Positions 15,644 through 24,767 are shown, numbered from the stretch's first letter. The stretch is DNA of 36,360 nucleotides from an uncultured Erysipelotrichaceae bacterium (GCA_902791085.1 CADAUN010000001.1:1-36360), one strand, 5' to 3'. The notes: generated by a model from the letters alone, not told the origin. Numbers and translations: made by a program.

Positions 15644-16744
15644 TTACGCTTCAAAGGAAATAGTCGCGGCGGTAAGTTTTTCGTCAATGGCAGTCCAAAC
15701 TTCCTGCGTGTTCATATTCTCTGGCGTTTTGGAATCGATGGTAATGCTTCCTTTCGCAATGCCATCGAAGAGGGTCTTATATTCTTCCTTAGTGAAGGTT
15801 TTGAAGCGCCAAGAACCATCAGCAGTTGGAAGACCCGTTGCGTTGTCAGCAGCGCCAAGTTTCGAAGTCTTGTCGGCAAGTTGAGCATCCCATTTGCCAT
15901 CATAGAATTCGCCAAGGACTTTTTCGACAGAAACGGCGAGTCCTTTTGTCGCTGAAGTGATGATTTTTGGAGAGAGAGCGGCTTGGTCGGTATCGACACC
16001 AACAATTTTGGCGTTCTCGTAGCTTTGTGCGGCAGCAATGACAGAGTTCACCATGGAGCCACCGCAAGAGAATACCACTTCCGTCCCGGCTTTATACCAG
16101 CCCGAGATTTGAGTTTGAAGTTCTGTGCTTGCAGAGAAGCTTGAACCGTTTTTGAAGGACATCTTGTATTCGACCGTCTTGCCCATCGCTGTCGCAGCAT
16201 CATTCGCCCCTTGGATAAATCCGTAAGAGAAACGGTTGCAAGCTGGGTTCGATCCGCCGCCGCCGAAAGTTCCGCCGAGTTTGGTGTAGCCTTCTTTGGT
16301 TACGGCATAGCCAGCCATGTAACCTGCTTCTTCTTCTTTATAAGAAATAGCGGTGATGTTCTTAAGACCGAGGTTCCAGCCATCGACGAAGACGAATTTC
16401 ACATCGGGGTTAGCTTGCGCGACGTTTCTCATCGCTTTCTCTTGAAGGAAACCTGGTGCGACGATGACTTTGGCACCGTTCTCAATCGCGGAGTTCATTG
16501 CTGCTTCGCGGTCAGCATCGGTTGCTTTTGAACCATTTGCCGGCGCGTAATAGTTGTAAGCAATTTTGTGCGCTTCGGCGTATTTTTTGGCACCTTCATA
16601 GGTTCCTTGGTTGAATCCGCCATCCATTAATTGGCCGACATCGGTAACGACGGCAATTTCTACCGGTTCCTTATTCTTGTTGCAACCGGCAAGAATGCTT
16701 GCGGTCAACAAGGCGCTGGAGAGAAGAATAAAACTCTTTTTCAT
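15644..16744 (-). CDS. Bmp-family substrate-binding lipoprotein (nucleoside ABC transporter)
   Basis: 366 residues. The N-terminus is a lipoprotein signal: basic MKK, a hydrophobic stretch, and lipobox ILAGC with the lipidated cysteine at residue 21. The mature part begins with the Bmp signature IAVVTDVGQLMDGGFNQGTYEG (about 30-51) and continues through VIVAPGFLQEKAM, FVFVDGW and VVFSCGGSMVNSVI, all characteristic of PnrA/NupN-like purine nucleoside receptors. It is tethered outside the membrane and hands substrate to the ATPase and permeases encoded downstream. It is the first gene of the operon, consistent with needing higher expression. The nearest ribosome binding site (GGAG) is about 14 bases from the ATG, a rather long spacing. 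Confidence 0.93.
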   Translation of the reverse strand: MKKSFILLSSALLTASILAGCNKNKEPVEIAVVTDVGQLMDGGFNQGTYEGAKKYAEAHKIAYNYYAPANGSKATDADREAAMNSAIENGAKVIVAPGFLQEKAMRNVAQANPDVKFVFVDGWNLGLKNITAISYKEEEAGYMAGYAVTKEGYTKLGGTFGGGGSNPACNRFSYGFIQGANDAATAMGKTVEYKMSFKNGSSFSASTELQTQISGWYKAGTEVVFSCGGSMVNSVIAAAQSYENAKIVGVDTDQAALSPKIITSATKGLAVSVEKVLGEFYDGKWDAQLADKTSKLGAADNATGLPTADGSWRFKTFTKEEYKTLFDGIAKGSITIDSKTPENMNTQEVWTAIDEKLTAATISFEA

Positions 16745-16862
16745 GATAACGACAGGGGCTCCTTTTTCCCTTTCTTAGCAAAAAAGAAAAGACGGCAAAT
16801 CTCTTCGAAAAAAATCAGATGAGTTTTTCATGATTCCGTTTCATTATCTTTTTTGCAAGACT

Positions 16863-16892
16863 ATTGTAACCATAAAAAGGAAAAATGGTAAC
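16863..16892 (-). promoter_or_regulatory. Promoter of the Bmp nucleoside ABC operon
   Basis: On the minus strand TTACCA (16886-16891) and TACAAT (16863-16868) are separated by exactly 17 bp. The two boxes overlap an imperfect inverted repeat, GTAACCAT (16866-16873) with ATGGTAAC (16885-16892). The predicted leader is about 110 nt. It can form a 10-bp pairing between 16778-16787 and 16847-16856, but shows no purine riboswitch core. Confidence 0.65.
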
Positions 16893-16995
16893 GTTCTTTT
16901 ACGAAATCGCTTTTAAAGAAAAAACAAAATTGCTAGAAACAAAGAAAACATCGAGATCATTTTTAATCATGCAACGATTAAATGAAAAAGAAATT

Positions 16996-17700
16996 TTATT
17001 GAGGATGAATGGAATTGTTATTTGTAGGCGCAGAAGAGCTTTCTGACGGGAAAGGGTTTTTGCCTTGCTTTACATCATCAAAAAAATTGAAATCATCCAA
17101 AGATTTTTCAAAGACGGTGTGGCATCGTTTGTTTAAGCGAATCGCGCGGGCAAGATAAGCTTGGGTGTTTATGGCGTACCAAACGATGGCAACTAACCAT
17201 AAGGGAACCAATAAGTAAGAACCCCAATAAGCATTGACCCAATGAGGCGAACTGATTAAATCCGGCCATCGTGATAAAACGCGCACTCCCCAAACGACGG
17301 TGTGGCAATTCTCATTGCTCCAATCGAAATTGAATAATAAGGTAGAAAATTCCCCAAAATAATTTCGTGCCCAAGAATGATCGATTGCCGAATAGATTAT
17401 CCAAACGAGCAAAGAAGCAATCGCAACGAAAAAGGGAATGAGATTTGCCTTCACATATAGACGATTGTTCTTCTTCCGTCCATATTTCCGTAGTTGTTCA
17501 GGAGATTGAATGACGCGATAGACTACCGCATCATGAATTTCATAATCCATTCTTCCTTCGAATCGAACGGAGACAAAACGGATGAGCCAGCCAAGCAATC
17601 CCACGACGATAAACAAAAGAATTAAGACGAATAACAAAACAACGAGTAACTTCTTGTCGTTGTCGGTAAGGGTAAAATCAACGAGGGAAGGAATGATCAT
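16996..17700 (-). CDS. Membrane protein of unknown function, three TM segments
   Basis: 234 residues. Predicted transmembrane segments lie at about 17-41, 85-106 and 160-179. A basic loop (RKYGRKKNNR) lies before the second, and an aromatic, Trp-rich region (about 110-165) lies between the second and third. The C-terminal 30 residues are hydrophilic, rich in Ser, Asn and Pro. I recognise no family. The ATG overlaps the upstream stop (ATGA), so it is translationally coupled to the Pro/Gln-rich protein and is the last gene of a three-gene membrane operon. No terminator is obvious in the 100 bases after its stop. Confidence 0.7.
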   Translation of the reverse strand: MIIPSLVDFTLTDNDKKLLVVLLFVLILLFIVVGLLGWLIRFVSVRFEGRMDYEIHDAVVYRVIQSPEQLRKYGRKKNNRLYVKANLIPFFVAIASLLVWIIYSAIDHSWARNYFGEFSTLLFNFDWSNENCHTVVWGVRVLSRWPDLISSPHWVNAYWGSYLLVPLWLVAIVWYAINTQAYLARAIRLNKRCHTVFEKSLDDFNFFDDVKQGKNPFPSESSSAPTNNNSIHPQ

Positions 17701-18194
17701 GTTGGGTTTCCTCCTTTCGTGGAATCATCTAATAAAGCGGAGATATCTTGGGGTTCTGCAAGGGGATCTTGTGAGGCGGCAGAGACATCTATGGCAGCGT
17801 TAGAAGGAGAAACAGGCATGTCAATTGGCGGATTAGAATTAGGATAAGAAGCTGGTTGGACGGAACCAGGCTGCGGCGACGGCGTCTGAGGTTGTTGCGG
17901 GTAATAATTTTGCTGAATATAGACTTGGTTATTCGGTGCAGGAGTTCCTTGAGGGGTGGCAGAGTGAGTAGAAGCATAAGCCTGAGCCGCTTTGATTTCT
18001 AAGACTTTTTTATCTTCTGGCAATTCTTCAAAAAATGTCTTCTCTCCACGGAAAAAACGAATCAAGCCTTGTAAGTCTTTGAAGATCAACACAAAAAGAC
18101 CATACACCATCGCGACAGCAAGAATGGCAAGCAACAACGGCGAAACAAAAAAGTAAAGCAATCCCAGTCCGAAGTTCTTTAATGCTTTCTTCAT
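17697..18194 (-). CDS. Single-pass membrane protein with Pro/Gln/Ser-rich tail
   Basis: 165 residues. One long hydrophobic helix spans about 9-38 after a basic N-terminus (MKKALKNFG). A short amphipathic region follows (about 40-75), with FFEELPEDKKVLEIKAAQAY. Residues 78-165 are a disordered-looking tail rich in Pro, Gln, Ser and Asn. The start overlaps the stop of the upstream polytopic protein and the stop overlaps the next start. The topology is ambiguous: with the basic N-terminus inside, the tail would be outside. No family recognised. The proline-rich tail may be a cell-wall spanning or protein-binding arm, by inference. Confidence 0.65.
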   Translation of the reverse strand: MKKALKNFGLGLLYFFVSPLLLAILAVAMVYGLFVLIFKDLQGLIRFFRGEKTFFEELPEDKKVLEIKAAQAYASTHSATPQGTPAPNNQVYIQQNYYPQQPQTPSPQPGSVQPASYPNSNPPIDMPVSPSNAAIDVSAASQDPLAEPQDISALLDDSTKGGNPT

Positions 18195-19099
18195 GCCTTC
18201 GTTTTCCTTTCTCGGTGTTTCAATGATAAAACGGAAATCCCTTCCGATAAAGAAAGGGATGCAAAAAAGGAGAGAAAGAGAAGTGGGGCTACTTCTTTAG
18301 GCAAAAACGCATAAAACGCGGCAGAAAGATAGAAGGAAAGAAGCAAAAGCAATCCCAAAATCAAATAAACCCACCAGGAATTAGGTGAAAACAAGACCAT
18401 TAGGCTAACAACCGAAAAATAAATGGCCCACATGGCAATCAAATAGCCCCAAGTAGGAGAAAGAAATGCAACCCCAAACGCGAGACAAGAAAATCCCAAT
18501 CCCAATCCGATTCCTATTGATATACCTACATTTTTTCTTTCTATTTCTTCCCATCGGCCTAAAATGCCGAAAATCAAGAAAAAGGAAATCCCACTTTCAA
18601 TGAATCCTTCCACCATCAAAAAAGCTGGTAATAGTCGCTTTATCGTTTCATGATTCTCCCAAGGCAACAATGCCGTAACGGTGTCTAGCACTTCAATGCC
18701 GTAAATCAAATGGAGTAACGGAATGGAAAGGGCATTTAATCCTAATGAAAGACAAGAAGTGAGAAAAATGAGCCAAACGGAAGGGAAATTCTTAGCAAGG
18801 CAAAAACCAAAAAGCAAACCGCTCCAAAAAGCAGGAAGAATGAAAAACAATGTGCTGGTAAGTTGATAACAGGTGGCACTGATTATGACTAACGTTCCGG
18901 CAATGCCGTAAAGAGGCAAATAAGAAGGTTTTAGATAATAAGCTGTTAATGCGGTTAACACTGGTAAGAGCAAGACCACAAAAAAAGAAGAGATAGGGAC
19001 AAAGGTAGAAAGCAAAGCAAAGGCAGTAACTAAAGCAATAGACAACCCTATCCAGGCTAGGTTTTGTGTTGGCGTTATGCGAGGAGAGAAGTGCTTCAT
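18191..19099 (-). CDS. Polytopic membrane protein, unknown (possibly ECF S-component or DUF2232-like)
   Basis: 302 residues, almost entirely hydrophobic, with about nine or ten transmembrane segments from residue 13 to 292. The N-terminal segment (NLAWIGLSIALVTAFALLST) looks like the first helix of ECF-transporter S-components and DUF2232 proteins, and LPAFWSGLLFGFCLAKNFP supports a transporter-like fold. No catalytic motif is seen. It is the first gene of an overlapping three-gene operon (ATGA to the next). TATAAT ends 9 bases before the ATG and no ribosome binding site is present, so the transcript may be leaderless. The family assignment is a guess. Confidence 0.65.
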   Translation of the reverse strand: MKHFSPRITPTQNLAWIGLSIALVTAFALLSTFVPISSFFVVLLLPVLTALTAYYLKPSYLPLYGIAGTLVIISATCYQLTSTLFFILPAFWSGLLFGFCLAKNFPSVWLIFLTSCLSLGLNALSIPLLHLIYGIEVLDTVTALLPWENHETIKRLLPAFLMVEGFIESGISFFLIFGILGRWEEIERKNVGISIGIGLGLGFSCLAFGVAFLSPTWGYLIAMWAIYFSVVSLMVLFSPNSWWVYLILGLLLLLSFYLSAAFYAFLPKEVAPLLFLSFFASLSLSEGISVLSLKHRERKTKA

Positions 19100-19108
19100 C
19101 CATTTTGT

Positions 19109-19114
19109 ATTATA
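19109..19114 (-). promoter_or_regulatory. -10 box of the three-gene membrane operon
   Basis: TATAAT on the minus strand lies 9 bases from the ATG at 19099 (intervening ACAAAATGG). No ribosome binding site fits between. Confidence 0.5.
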
Positions 19115-19227
19115 ACGGAGAGAAGAAATAAATTAGGGAATTTTTGCCTTTTTGTGTGGAAAGAAACGATGGCTTTTCCTTTATGGAAAAATCACTTCAT
19201 AGTAAGATATTGAAGAAAGATTGAATT

Positions 19228-21555
19228 ATGGATTTTGCTTCTCTTTTAAATGACAAACAGCTTGCTGCCGTAACCACAAAATCTCCCTTTGTGCGGGTGA
19301 TTGCCGGCGCCGGTTCAGGCAAGACGCGCGTATTAACTTACCGCATCGCTTATTTAATCACCCACGACCGGGTAGACCCTCATCAGATTTTAGCCATTGC
19401 CTTTACCAATAAGGTGGCGCAAGAAATGAGTCACCGTGCCACTGAATTGGTAGAGAAAGTAACTGGCCATTCCACCGCGTTAGCAATCGCCACCTTCCAC
19501 GCATTTTGTGCCCGCTTTTTACGAATTGAGCACGCTGCTATCGGTTACCCTGCGAACTACACCATTTATGATGAAGACGACCAAGCGAATCTGGTACGTA
19601 ATTGCGCTGCTGAATTGGGCTATAAGAAAAGTGACGATATCACCAAAAGTGCATTAAGTTACATTCGCCGTAACAAAGGGGCAGGACGTTATCCCGTGGA
19701 TATCACATTAGGCCCTGGTGCTTTAGATGATGAGAAAACGTGTCACAAAATTTATACGCTTTACGAAAGCAGAAAGACGGCTTCTTTTGCCTTCGACTTC
19801 GACGATTTGCTTTGTCAAACCATTCTTTTATTGGAAAATGACGATGAAATTCGTGATCATTGGTCACATCGTTTTTCTCATATTTTGATTGATGAATTTC
19901 AGGATACCAATGATGTTCAATACCATTTGTTGCGGCTTTTAAGCACGCCTGAAACTTCTGTCTATGTGGTTGGCGATCCGGACCAAACGATTTATACCTG
20001 GCGGGGAGCCAATCAAAAAATCATTTTGAATTTCGATAAAGATTATCCGAATGCTGAGACCATTATTTTGAATGAAAATTATCGCTCGACCAAAACGATT
20101 TTGGCAGCTGCAAACCGCTTAATCGCCCATAACAAAGATCGTTTGCCGAAAGATTTATTCACCAATGGGGCAGAAGGCGAAGCAATTACGACTTATATGG
20201 GCCCGCGGGTGGAAGATGAAGCAGATTGGGTAGCCCGTAAAATCATGGAACTCGCTTCCCAAGAAAAAACCGCGGATGGCAAACCCCGTTATGACAACAT
20301 TGCTGTGCTATATCGTTCCTCTTATGTCACGCGTTCCCTTGAACAAGCGTTAAAAGACCGGACCATTCCGTATCGGATTTATGGCGGCATGCGCTTCTAT
20401 GAACGCGAAGAAGTGAAAGATCTCTTGGCTTATTTTAATTTGATGTATAACCACGAGGACGATATTGCCTTCGAACGAATTGCGAATAAACCCGAACGAA
20501 GCGTTGGGGACACTTCTATCGTTCGGATTCGTAGCGAGGCCCATAGCCATTCTTTGTCGGAATATAACTATTTACTTCAAATCGATAAATACCGGGAAGA
20601 AAGTAACGTCCCTACCCGTTCTCTTACGGCTTTAACACTTTTGATCCAAAAGATGGAAGATACGCGCAAACGCTTAGACGAGAATCTGGAGACTTATGCT
20701 TCTGTTTTAAAAGATTTCGTGACCGGCATTGACTATTACGAATATTTAAAACGCAAACAAAAACCGGACGAGGATCGCATCGGTAACGTGAATGCCTTAT
20801 TTGACGATATCGATCATTTCTTGACCACAAATCCAGAATCCTCTTTTCAAGAATATTTGCAAAACGTTTCCTTGCTTAGCGCCCAAGACGATATCGATAA
20901 TTCTAATCACGTTACTTTAATGACCATTCATGTTGCCAAAGGGTTGGAGTTTGACAATGTTTTTATCTTCGACATGGTGCTAGGCGTCTTCCCTTCTAAC
21001 CGCGCTTTGTCAGAAACTGGACGAAACGGAGAAGAAGAGGAAAGACGCTTGGCCTATGTTGCTATGACGCGCGCCAAGAAGCGTCTCTTTTGCAGTTGCA
21101 ACAGCAGCTACAGTTACAACACGGATTCCCATGGTGTTCCCTCCCCTTATTTTGAAGAAGCTGGCCTAAGATTAAATAAATCAGGGGCCTTCTTCTCCGA
21201 TTACGATTGGTCAGGGAGAAATAAGAGTCGTTATGGGAATGAATCTCGTTCTTATTCCTCTTCTTGGGATGACCGGTGGACAAGAGACGAAGAGCCGGAT
21301 ATTACCGACGATTGGAACGTCCCTTCGTCCTCGCCACGCGCTCCTGCCCCAAAGCCGTCTGGTCCAAAAACGAATGGCATCAAGGATTGGCGCGTGGGAG
21401 AACGTTGCCATCACGAAAAATTTGGCGATGGAACGATTGGAGCCGTATTAGATGGCAACATCATTCGGGTTCGTTTCGACGATGGACAAGTAAAAACATT
21501 GCTCGGGTCTCACCCGATGTTATCGCGGATTAAATCCGTAGGAGGAGACGCATGA
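19228..21555 (+). CDS. pcrA: ATP-dependent DNA helicase PcrA/UvrD
   Basis: Superfamily 1A 3'-5' helicase acting in repair, plasmid replication and removal of proteins from DNA. 775 residues, close to the family length. Motifs in order: Q motif LNDKQLAAV (7-15), Walker A AGAGSGKT (26-33), Walker B ILIDEFQDTND (about 222-232), GDPDQTIYTWRGAN, motif IV-type LNENYRST, and motifs V/VI including TIHVAKGLEFDNVF and RRLAYVAMTRAKK. After a Ser/Arg/Trp-rich linker (about 655-715) comes a C-terminal Tudor-like module (WRVGERCHHEKFGDGTIGAV), which in PcrA binds RNA polymerase. The start has only a weak ribosome binding site. The stop overlaps ligA (ATGA). Confidence 0.97.
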   Translation: MDFASLLNDKQLAAVTTKSPFVRVIAGAGSGKTRVLTYRIAYLITHDRVDPHQILAIAFTNKVAQEMSHRATELVEKVTGHSTALAIATFHAFCARFLRIEHAAIGYPANYTIYDEDDQANLVRNCAAELGYKKSDDITKSALSYIRRNKGAGRYPVDITLGPGALDDEKTCHKIYTLYESRKTASFAFDFDDLLCQTILLLENDDEIRDHWSHRFSHILIDEFQDTNDVQYHLLRLLSTPETSVYVVGDPDQTIYTWRGANQKIILNFDKDYPNAETIILNENYRSTKTILAAANRLIAHNKDRLPKDLFTNGAEGEAITTYMGPRVEDEADWVARKIMELASQEKTADGKPRYDNIAVLYRSSYVTRSLEQALKDRTIPYRIYGGMRFYEREEVKDLLAYFNLMYNHEDDIAFERIANKPERSVGDTSIVRIRSEAHSHSLSEYNYLLQIDKYREESNVPTRSLTALTLLIQKMEDTRKRLDENLETYASVLKDFVTGIDYYEYLKRKQKPDEDRIGNVNALFDDIDHFLTTNPESSFQEYLQNVSLLSAQDDIDNSNHVTLMTIHVAKGLEFDNVFIFDMVLGVFPSNRALSETGRNGEEEERRLAYVAMTRAKKRLFCSCNSSYSYNTDSHGVPSPYFEEAGLRLNKSGAFFSDYDWSGRNKSRYGNESRSYSSSWDDRWTRDEEPDITDDWNVPSSSPRAPAPKPSGPKTNGIKDWRVGERCHHEKFGDGTIGAVLDGNIIRVRFDDGQVKTLLGSHPMLSRIKSVGGDA

Positions 21556-23561
21556 CCGTACAAGAAGCTGCGAAACGTGTGCAAGAACTGACTACGTTGT
21601 TAGAACGCTATAACTATGAATATTATGTCTTGAACCAATCTTCGGTGAGCGATGCCGAATTCGATCGGTTAATGAACGAGCTTCGCCTTTTAGAAGCTGA
21701 GTTCCCTGCCTTAAAAAGCAAGAACTCTCCTACTCAGCGTGTCGGCGGAGAAGTTCAATCCGAATTTAAGAAAATCCCCCATAAAAGACTGATGCTTTCT
21801 TTAGGTAACGTTTATAACGAAGAAGAAATGCGTGCCTGGGATAAGCGAACAAGAGATGCGCTTGGCGTATCAGAAATCGAATATATGGGCGAAGTCAAAA
21901 TCGACGGCCTTGGCATGTCTTTGATTTACGAACATGGCGAATTCCAATATGCGGTGACGCGTGGGGATGGTGTCATGGGAGAAGACGTGACGGCAAACGT
22001 AATGACCATTCGTTCTATCCCGATGCACGTGAAAGAAATGCGTTCTTTTGAAGTTCGTGGCGAAGTTTATATGCCGAAAGCTTCATTAGAAGCAACCAAT
22101 GTGGATCGGCGATTGAGAGGCGAAGCAGAATTCGCGAATTGCCGTAACGCCGCCGCCGGTTCCATTCGTAATTTAGATCCGAAAGTCGCCGCATCGCGGA
22201 AGCTTGATGCGTTTTGGTATTATTTGGTCAATGCTAGAGAACTCGGGTATCACGTTCATTCTGATTCCTTAAATTATTTGGATTCTCTTGGCTTTAGGAC
22301 CAATCACGAAAGACGAGTGCTGCACGGGATTGAAGAAGTCATTGCGTATATGCGGGAATACCAACAAAAACGTCCTTCTTTACCCTATGACATCGATGGA
22401 TTGGTATTCAAAGTCAACAATATCGATGATTATGACCGCTTAGGCTATACGGCGCGAGAACCAAAATGGGCCATCGCCTATAAATTCCCGCCAGAAGAAG
22501 TCACCACGAAATTATTGGACATCGTAATTACCATCGGTCGTACGGGAAGAGTCACTCCGAACGCCGTTTTAGAACCAGTACGTGTGGCTGGATCCGTCGT
22601 CCAACGAGCAACATTGAATAACGAAGACTTCATTCGTGAAAAAGGTTTGATGATCGGTGACGTGATTGGATTACATAAAGCAGCAGATGTTATCCCCGAA
22701 GTCACCGGGCCGATTCTTTCCAAGCGAGACGGAACTCAAATTCCATGGGTGATGCCAACAAATTGCCCTGTCTGCGGCCATCCATTAACCAAAGTAAAAG
22801 GACTTCATTATTGCCTCAATCCAGAATGCGGCTCTCGTAAAATCGAAAGCATGATTCATTTTGCGTCTCGTAACGCCATGGATATTGATGGCATGGGAGA
22901 ACGCGTTGTCGAAGAATTATTCGGAGAAGGCTTTTTGCGTGATATTCCCGATTTCTACCATTTGATGGACCACGCAAGCGAAATCAAAGCGCTGGATGGT
23001 TGGAGCGACAAATCCATCAATTCTTTGTTAGATGCCATCGAAGAATCCAAAAAGCGTTCCTTAGAGCGGCTCCTCTTTGGCTTAGGAATTAAAGAAGTCG
23101 GAGAGAAGATGGCGAAGGTTTTAGCGCGCCGTTATAAGCACTTAGATGCCTTAAAAGTGGCGTCGGAAGACGAATTGCTCCAGATCAAAGATGTGGGCCC
23201 GGTTGCCGCCCATAGCATCGCTTCTTTCTTTGCTGATCCAAAAAATCTTGCCGAAATTGAATCGTTACGGCAAGACGGCGTTAACTTTGACTATTTGGGA
23301 ACCGATACCATTGATGTGAATTCGTATTTCTATGGAAAGACAGTCGTATTAACTGGTACATTAACACAATATACTCGCCAGCAAATGACGGATATCTTAG
23401 AAGGGATTGGCGCCCATTGCGCAGGCTCCGTTTCCAAAAATACGGATATTGTGATTGCCGGGCCTGGCGCCGGATCGAAACTCGACAAAGCCCAAGAGCT
23501 TGGCATTGAGGTCATGGACGAAGCGACCGCGATTAACCACCTTCATCGCACAGGGCAATAA
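21552..23561 (+). CDS. ligA: NAD-dependent DNA ligase
   Basis: Seals nicks in replication and repair. 669 residues, full length. Domain Ia at the N-terminus binds NMN (ERYNYEYYVLN, about 18-28). The adenylated lysine is K116 in VKIDGL. The OB-fold and the zinc finger (CPVCG at about 405-409 and a second Cys pair ending near 427) follow. Then come the helix-hairpin-helix repeats (about 435-580, with GLGIKEVGEKMA) and a C-terminal BRCT domain (about 590-665: GKTVVLTGTL). All domains are present. It is coupled to pcrA by a four-base overlap, the usual Bacillus order. A strong terminator begins 13 bases after the stop. Confidence 0.98.
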   Translation: MTVQEAAKRVQELTTLLERYNYEYYVLNQSSVSDAEFDRLMNELRLLEAEFPALKSKNSPTQRVGGEVQSEFKKIPHKRLMLSLGNVYNEEEMRAWDKRTRDALGVSEIEYMGEVKIDGLGMSLIYEHGEFQYAVTRGDGVMGEDVTANVMTIRSIPMHVKEMRSFEVRGEVYMPKASLEATNVDRRLRGEAEFANCRNAAAGSIRNLDPKVAASRKLDAFWYYLVNARELGYHVHSDSLNYLDSLGFRTNHERRVLHGIEEVIAYMREYQQKRPSLPYDIDGLVFKVNNIDDYDRLGYTAREPKWAIAYKFPPEEVTTKLLDIVITIGRTGRVTPNAVLEPVRVAGSVVQRATLNNEDFIREKGLMIGDVIGLHKAADVIPEVTGPILSKRDGTQIPWVMPTNCPVCGHPLTKVKGLHYCLNPECGSRKIESMIHFASRNAMDIDGMGERVVEELFGEGFLRDIPDFYHLMDHASEIKALDGWSDKSINSLLDAIEESKKRSLERLLFGLGIKEVGEKMAKVLARRYKHLDALKVASEDELLQIKDVGPVAAHSIASFFADPKNLAEIESLRQDGVNFDYLGTDTIDVNSYFYGKTVVLTGTLTQYTRQQMTDILEGIGAHCAGSVSKNTDIVIAGPGAGSKLDKAQELGIEVMDEATAINHLHRTGQ

Positions 23562-23573
23562 TTTTTGTCCTCC

Positions 23574-23620
23574 GCCTCCTTTTTCTGCCTATGGTAAAGA
23601 GAGAGGAGGCTTTTTCTTTT
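23574..23620 (+). terminator. ligA terminator that also contains the comFA ribosome binding site
   Basis: A 13-bp stem (23574-23586 with 23598-23610, two G-U pairs, 11-nt loop) is followed by TTTTTCTTTT. The 3' arm contains AGAGGAGG, which is the only ribosome binding site for comFA. The comFA TTG start begins at 23619, at the end of the T tract. Confidence 0.85.
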
Positions 23621-24767
23621 GGAAGCATTTGTTTGCCCTCGTTGCGGAAATCGAGAAGAACGATATATCGGATACCGAAAAGGAAAACCTTATTGTCGAC
23701 GATGTATCGCGTTTCAAGGCGTAGAAGTTAAGCCTTCTGATGCAAAACCCAAACCCGTCCCTTTAACGTTGCATTATTCTTTATCTAAGGAACAAGAAAG
23801 GATATCCACCCAACTTCTTTCTAACTTTTGTCACGGGATAGACACACTAGTTTATGCCGTATGTGGAGCTGGCAAAACCGAGATGGTTTATGGCGTTCTT
23901 TCCTATGCGGTGGAGCATGGCCTTCGTGCAGGGTTTGCCATTCCACGTAAAGACGTTGTGATCGAACTCTTTTGGCGGCTTAAAGACGCATTTCCTAAAA
24001 ACCATATCGTTGCCGTTTATGGTCAACACACAGCCGTTTTAGAAGGAGATATTGTGATTTTAACCACGCATCAGCTATATCGTTACCCTCAATATTTCGA
24101 TTTGCTGGTAATGGACGAGATTGATGCCTTTCCGTATCAAGGCAATGATACTTTGATTTCTTTGTGTCAAAGGGCGATTCGTGGACATCTTATCATGATG
24201 AGCGCAACGCCGTCTTTGGCTTTGCAAAAGCAATATCAAACGGAACCTCAAAAGGCGTTGCTTGAATTACGAACGCGTTTTCATGGCAAGCCAATCCCCG
24301 TGCCGCGAATCAAATTGTTGCCGCGCTTAGGGCAGTGGATTTATGCCGCTTTTTTATTAAAGCGTTATCAAAAAGAAGGCAAACCTTGTTTGCTTTTTGT
24401 TGCGACCAAAGAACAAGCCGAATCGTTTTACCGTTTCCTGTCTTTTTGGGTAAAAAATGGCAACTATGTTCATTCTGCAAGAGAAGATAGAGAAGACATC
24501 ATTCGTCTCTTTAAGCAACAAAAATACAGTTATTTAGTTTCGACTTCCGTGTTAGAACGCGGCGTCACAGTGAAAAAGTTACAAGTGATATTGCTTTCAG
24601 CAGATGAATCATCCGTTTATTCTTCTTCCGCCTTAATTCAAATGGCGGGAAGGGCGGGACGGAAGTGGGATGCCCCTAAGGGTGACGTATGGTTTTTGGC
24701 AGAGGAAGAAAGCGAGGAAATGAAACATGCCGTCGACGAGATCCGTTATTGCAACACCTTTTTGTAA
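23619..24767 (+). CDS. comFA: Competence helicase ComFA
   Basis: DEAD-like superfamily 2 ATPase thought to drive or assist entry of single-stranded DNA during transformation. 382 residues, shorter than Bacillus ComFA (about 460) because the first 60 or so residues before the zinc module are missing. The four-cysteine zinc site is present (Cys6, Cys9, Cys26, Cys29). Walker A is CGAGKTE (82-88), Walker B is LLVMDEIDAFPY near residue 165, and motif III is MMSATPS. The C-terminal lobe has STSVLERGVTVKK and QMAGRAGR. The TTG start is chosen because AGGAGG lies ten bases upstream and the first codons already give the zinc module. The SD sits in the ligA terminator stem. comFC overlaps its end. Confidence 0.93.
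   Translation: MEAFVCPRCGNREERYIGYRKGKPYCRRCIAFQGVEVKPSDAKPKPVPLTLHYSLSKEQERISTQLLSNFCHGIDTLVYAVCGAGKTEMVYGVLSYAVEHGLRAGFAIPRKDVVIELFWRLKDAFPKNHIVAVYGQHTAVLEGDIVILTTHQLYRYPQYFDLLVMDEIDAFPYQGNDTLISLCQRAIRGHLIMMSATPSLALQKQYQTEPQKALLELRTRFHGKPIPVPRIKLLPRLGQWIYAAFLLKRYQKEGKPCLLFVATKEQAESFYRFLSFWVKNGNYVHSAREDREDIIRLFKQQKYSYLVSTSVLERGVTVKKLQVILLSADESSVYSSSALIQMAGRAGRKWDAPKGDVWFLAEEESEEMKHAVDEIRYCNTFL

Noticed and set aside
16820..16850. CcpA cre-like site in the Bmp operon leader (ATGAAACGGAATCAT on the minus strand)
   Set aside because: The spacing between TGAAA and CG differs by one base from the cre consensus, so the resemblance is only superficial.
16745..16870. Purine riboswitch upstream of the nucleoside-uptake operon
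   Set aside because: The conserved three-way junction core of purine riboswitches is not visible in the leader.
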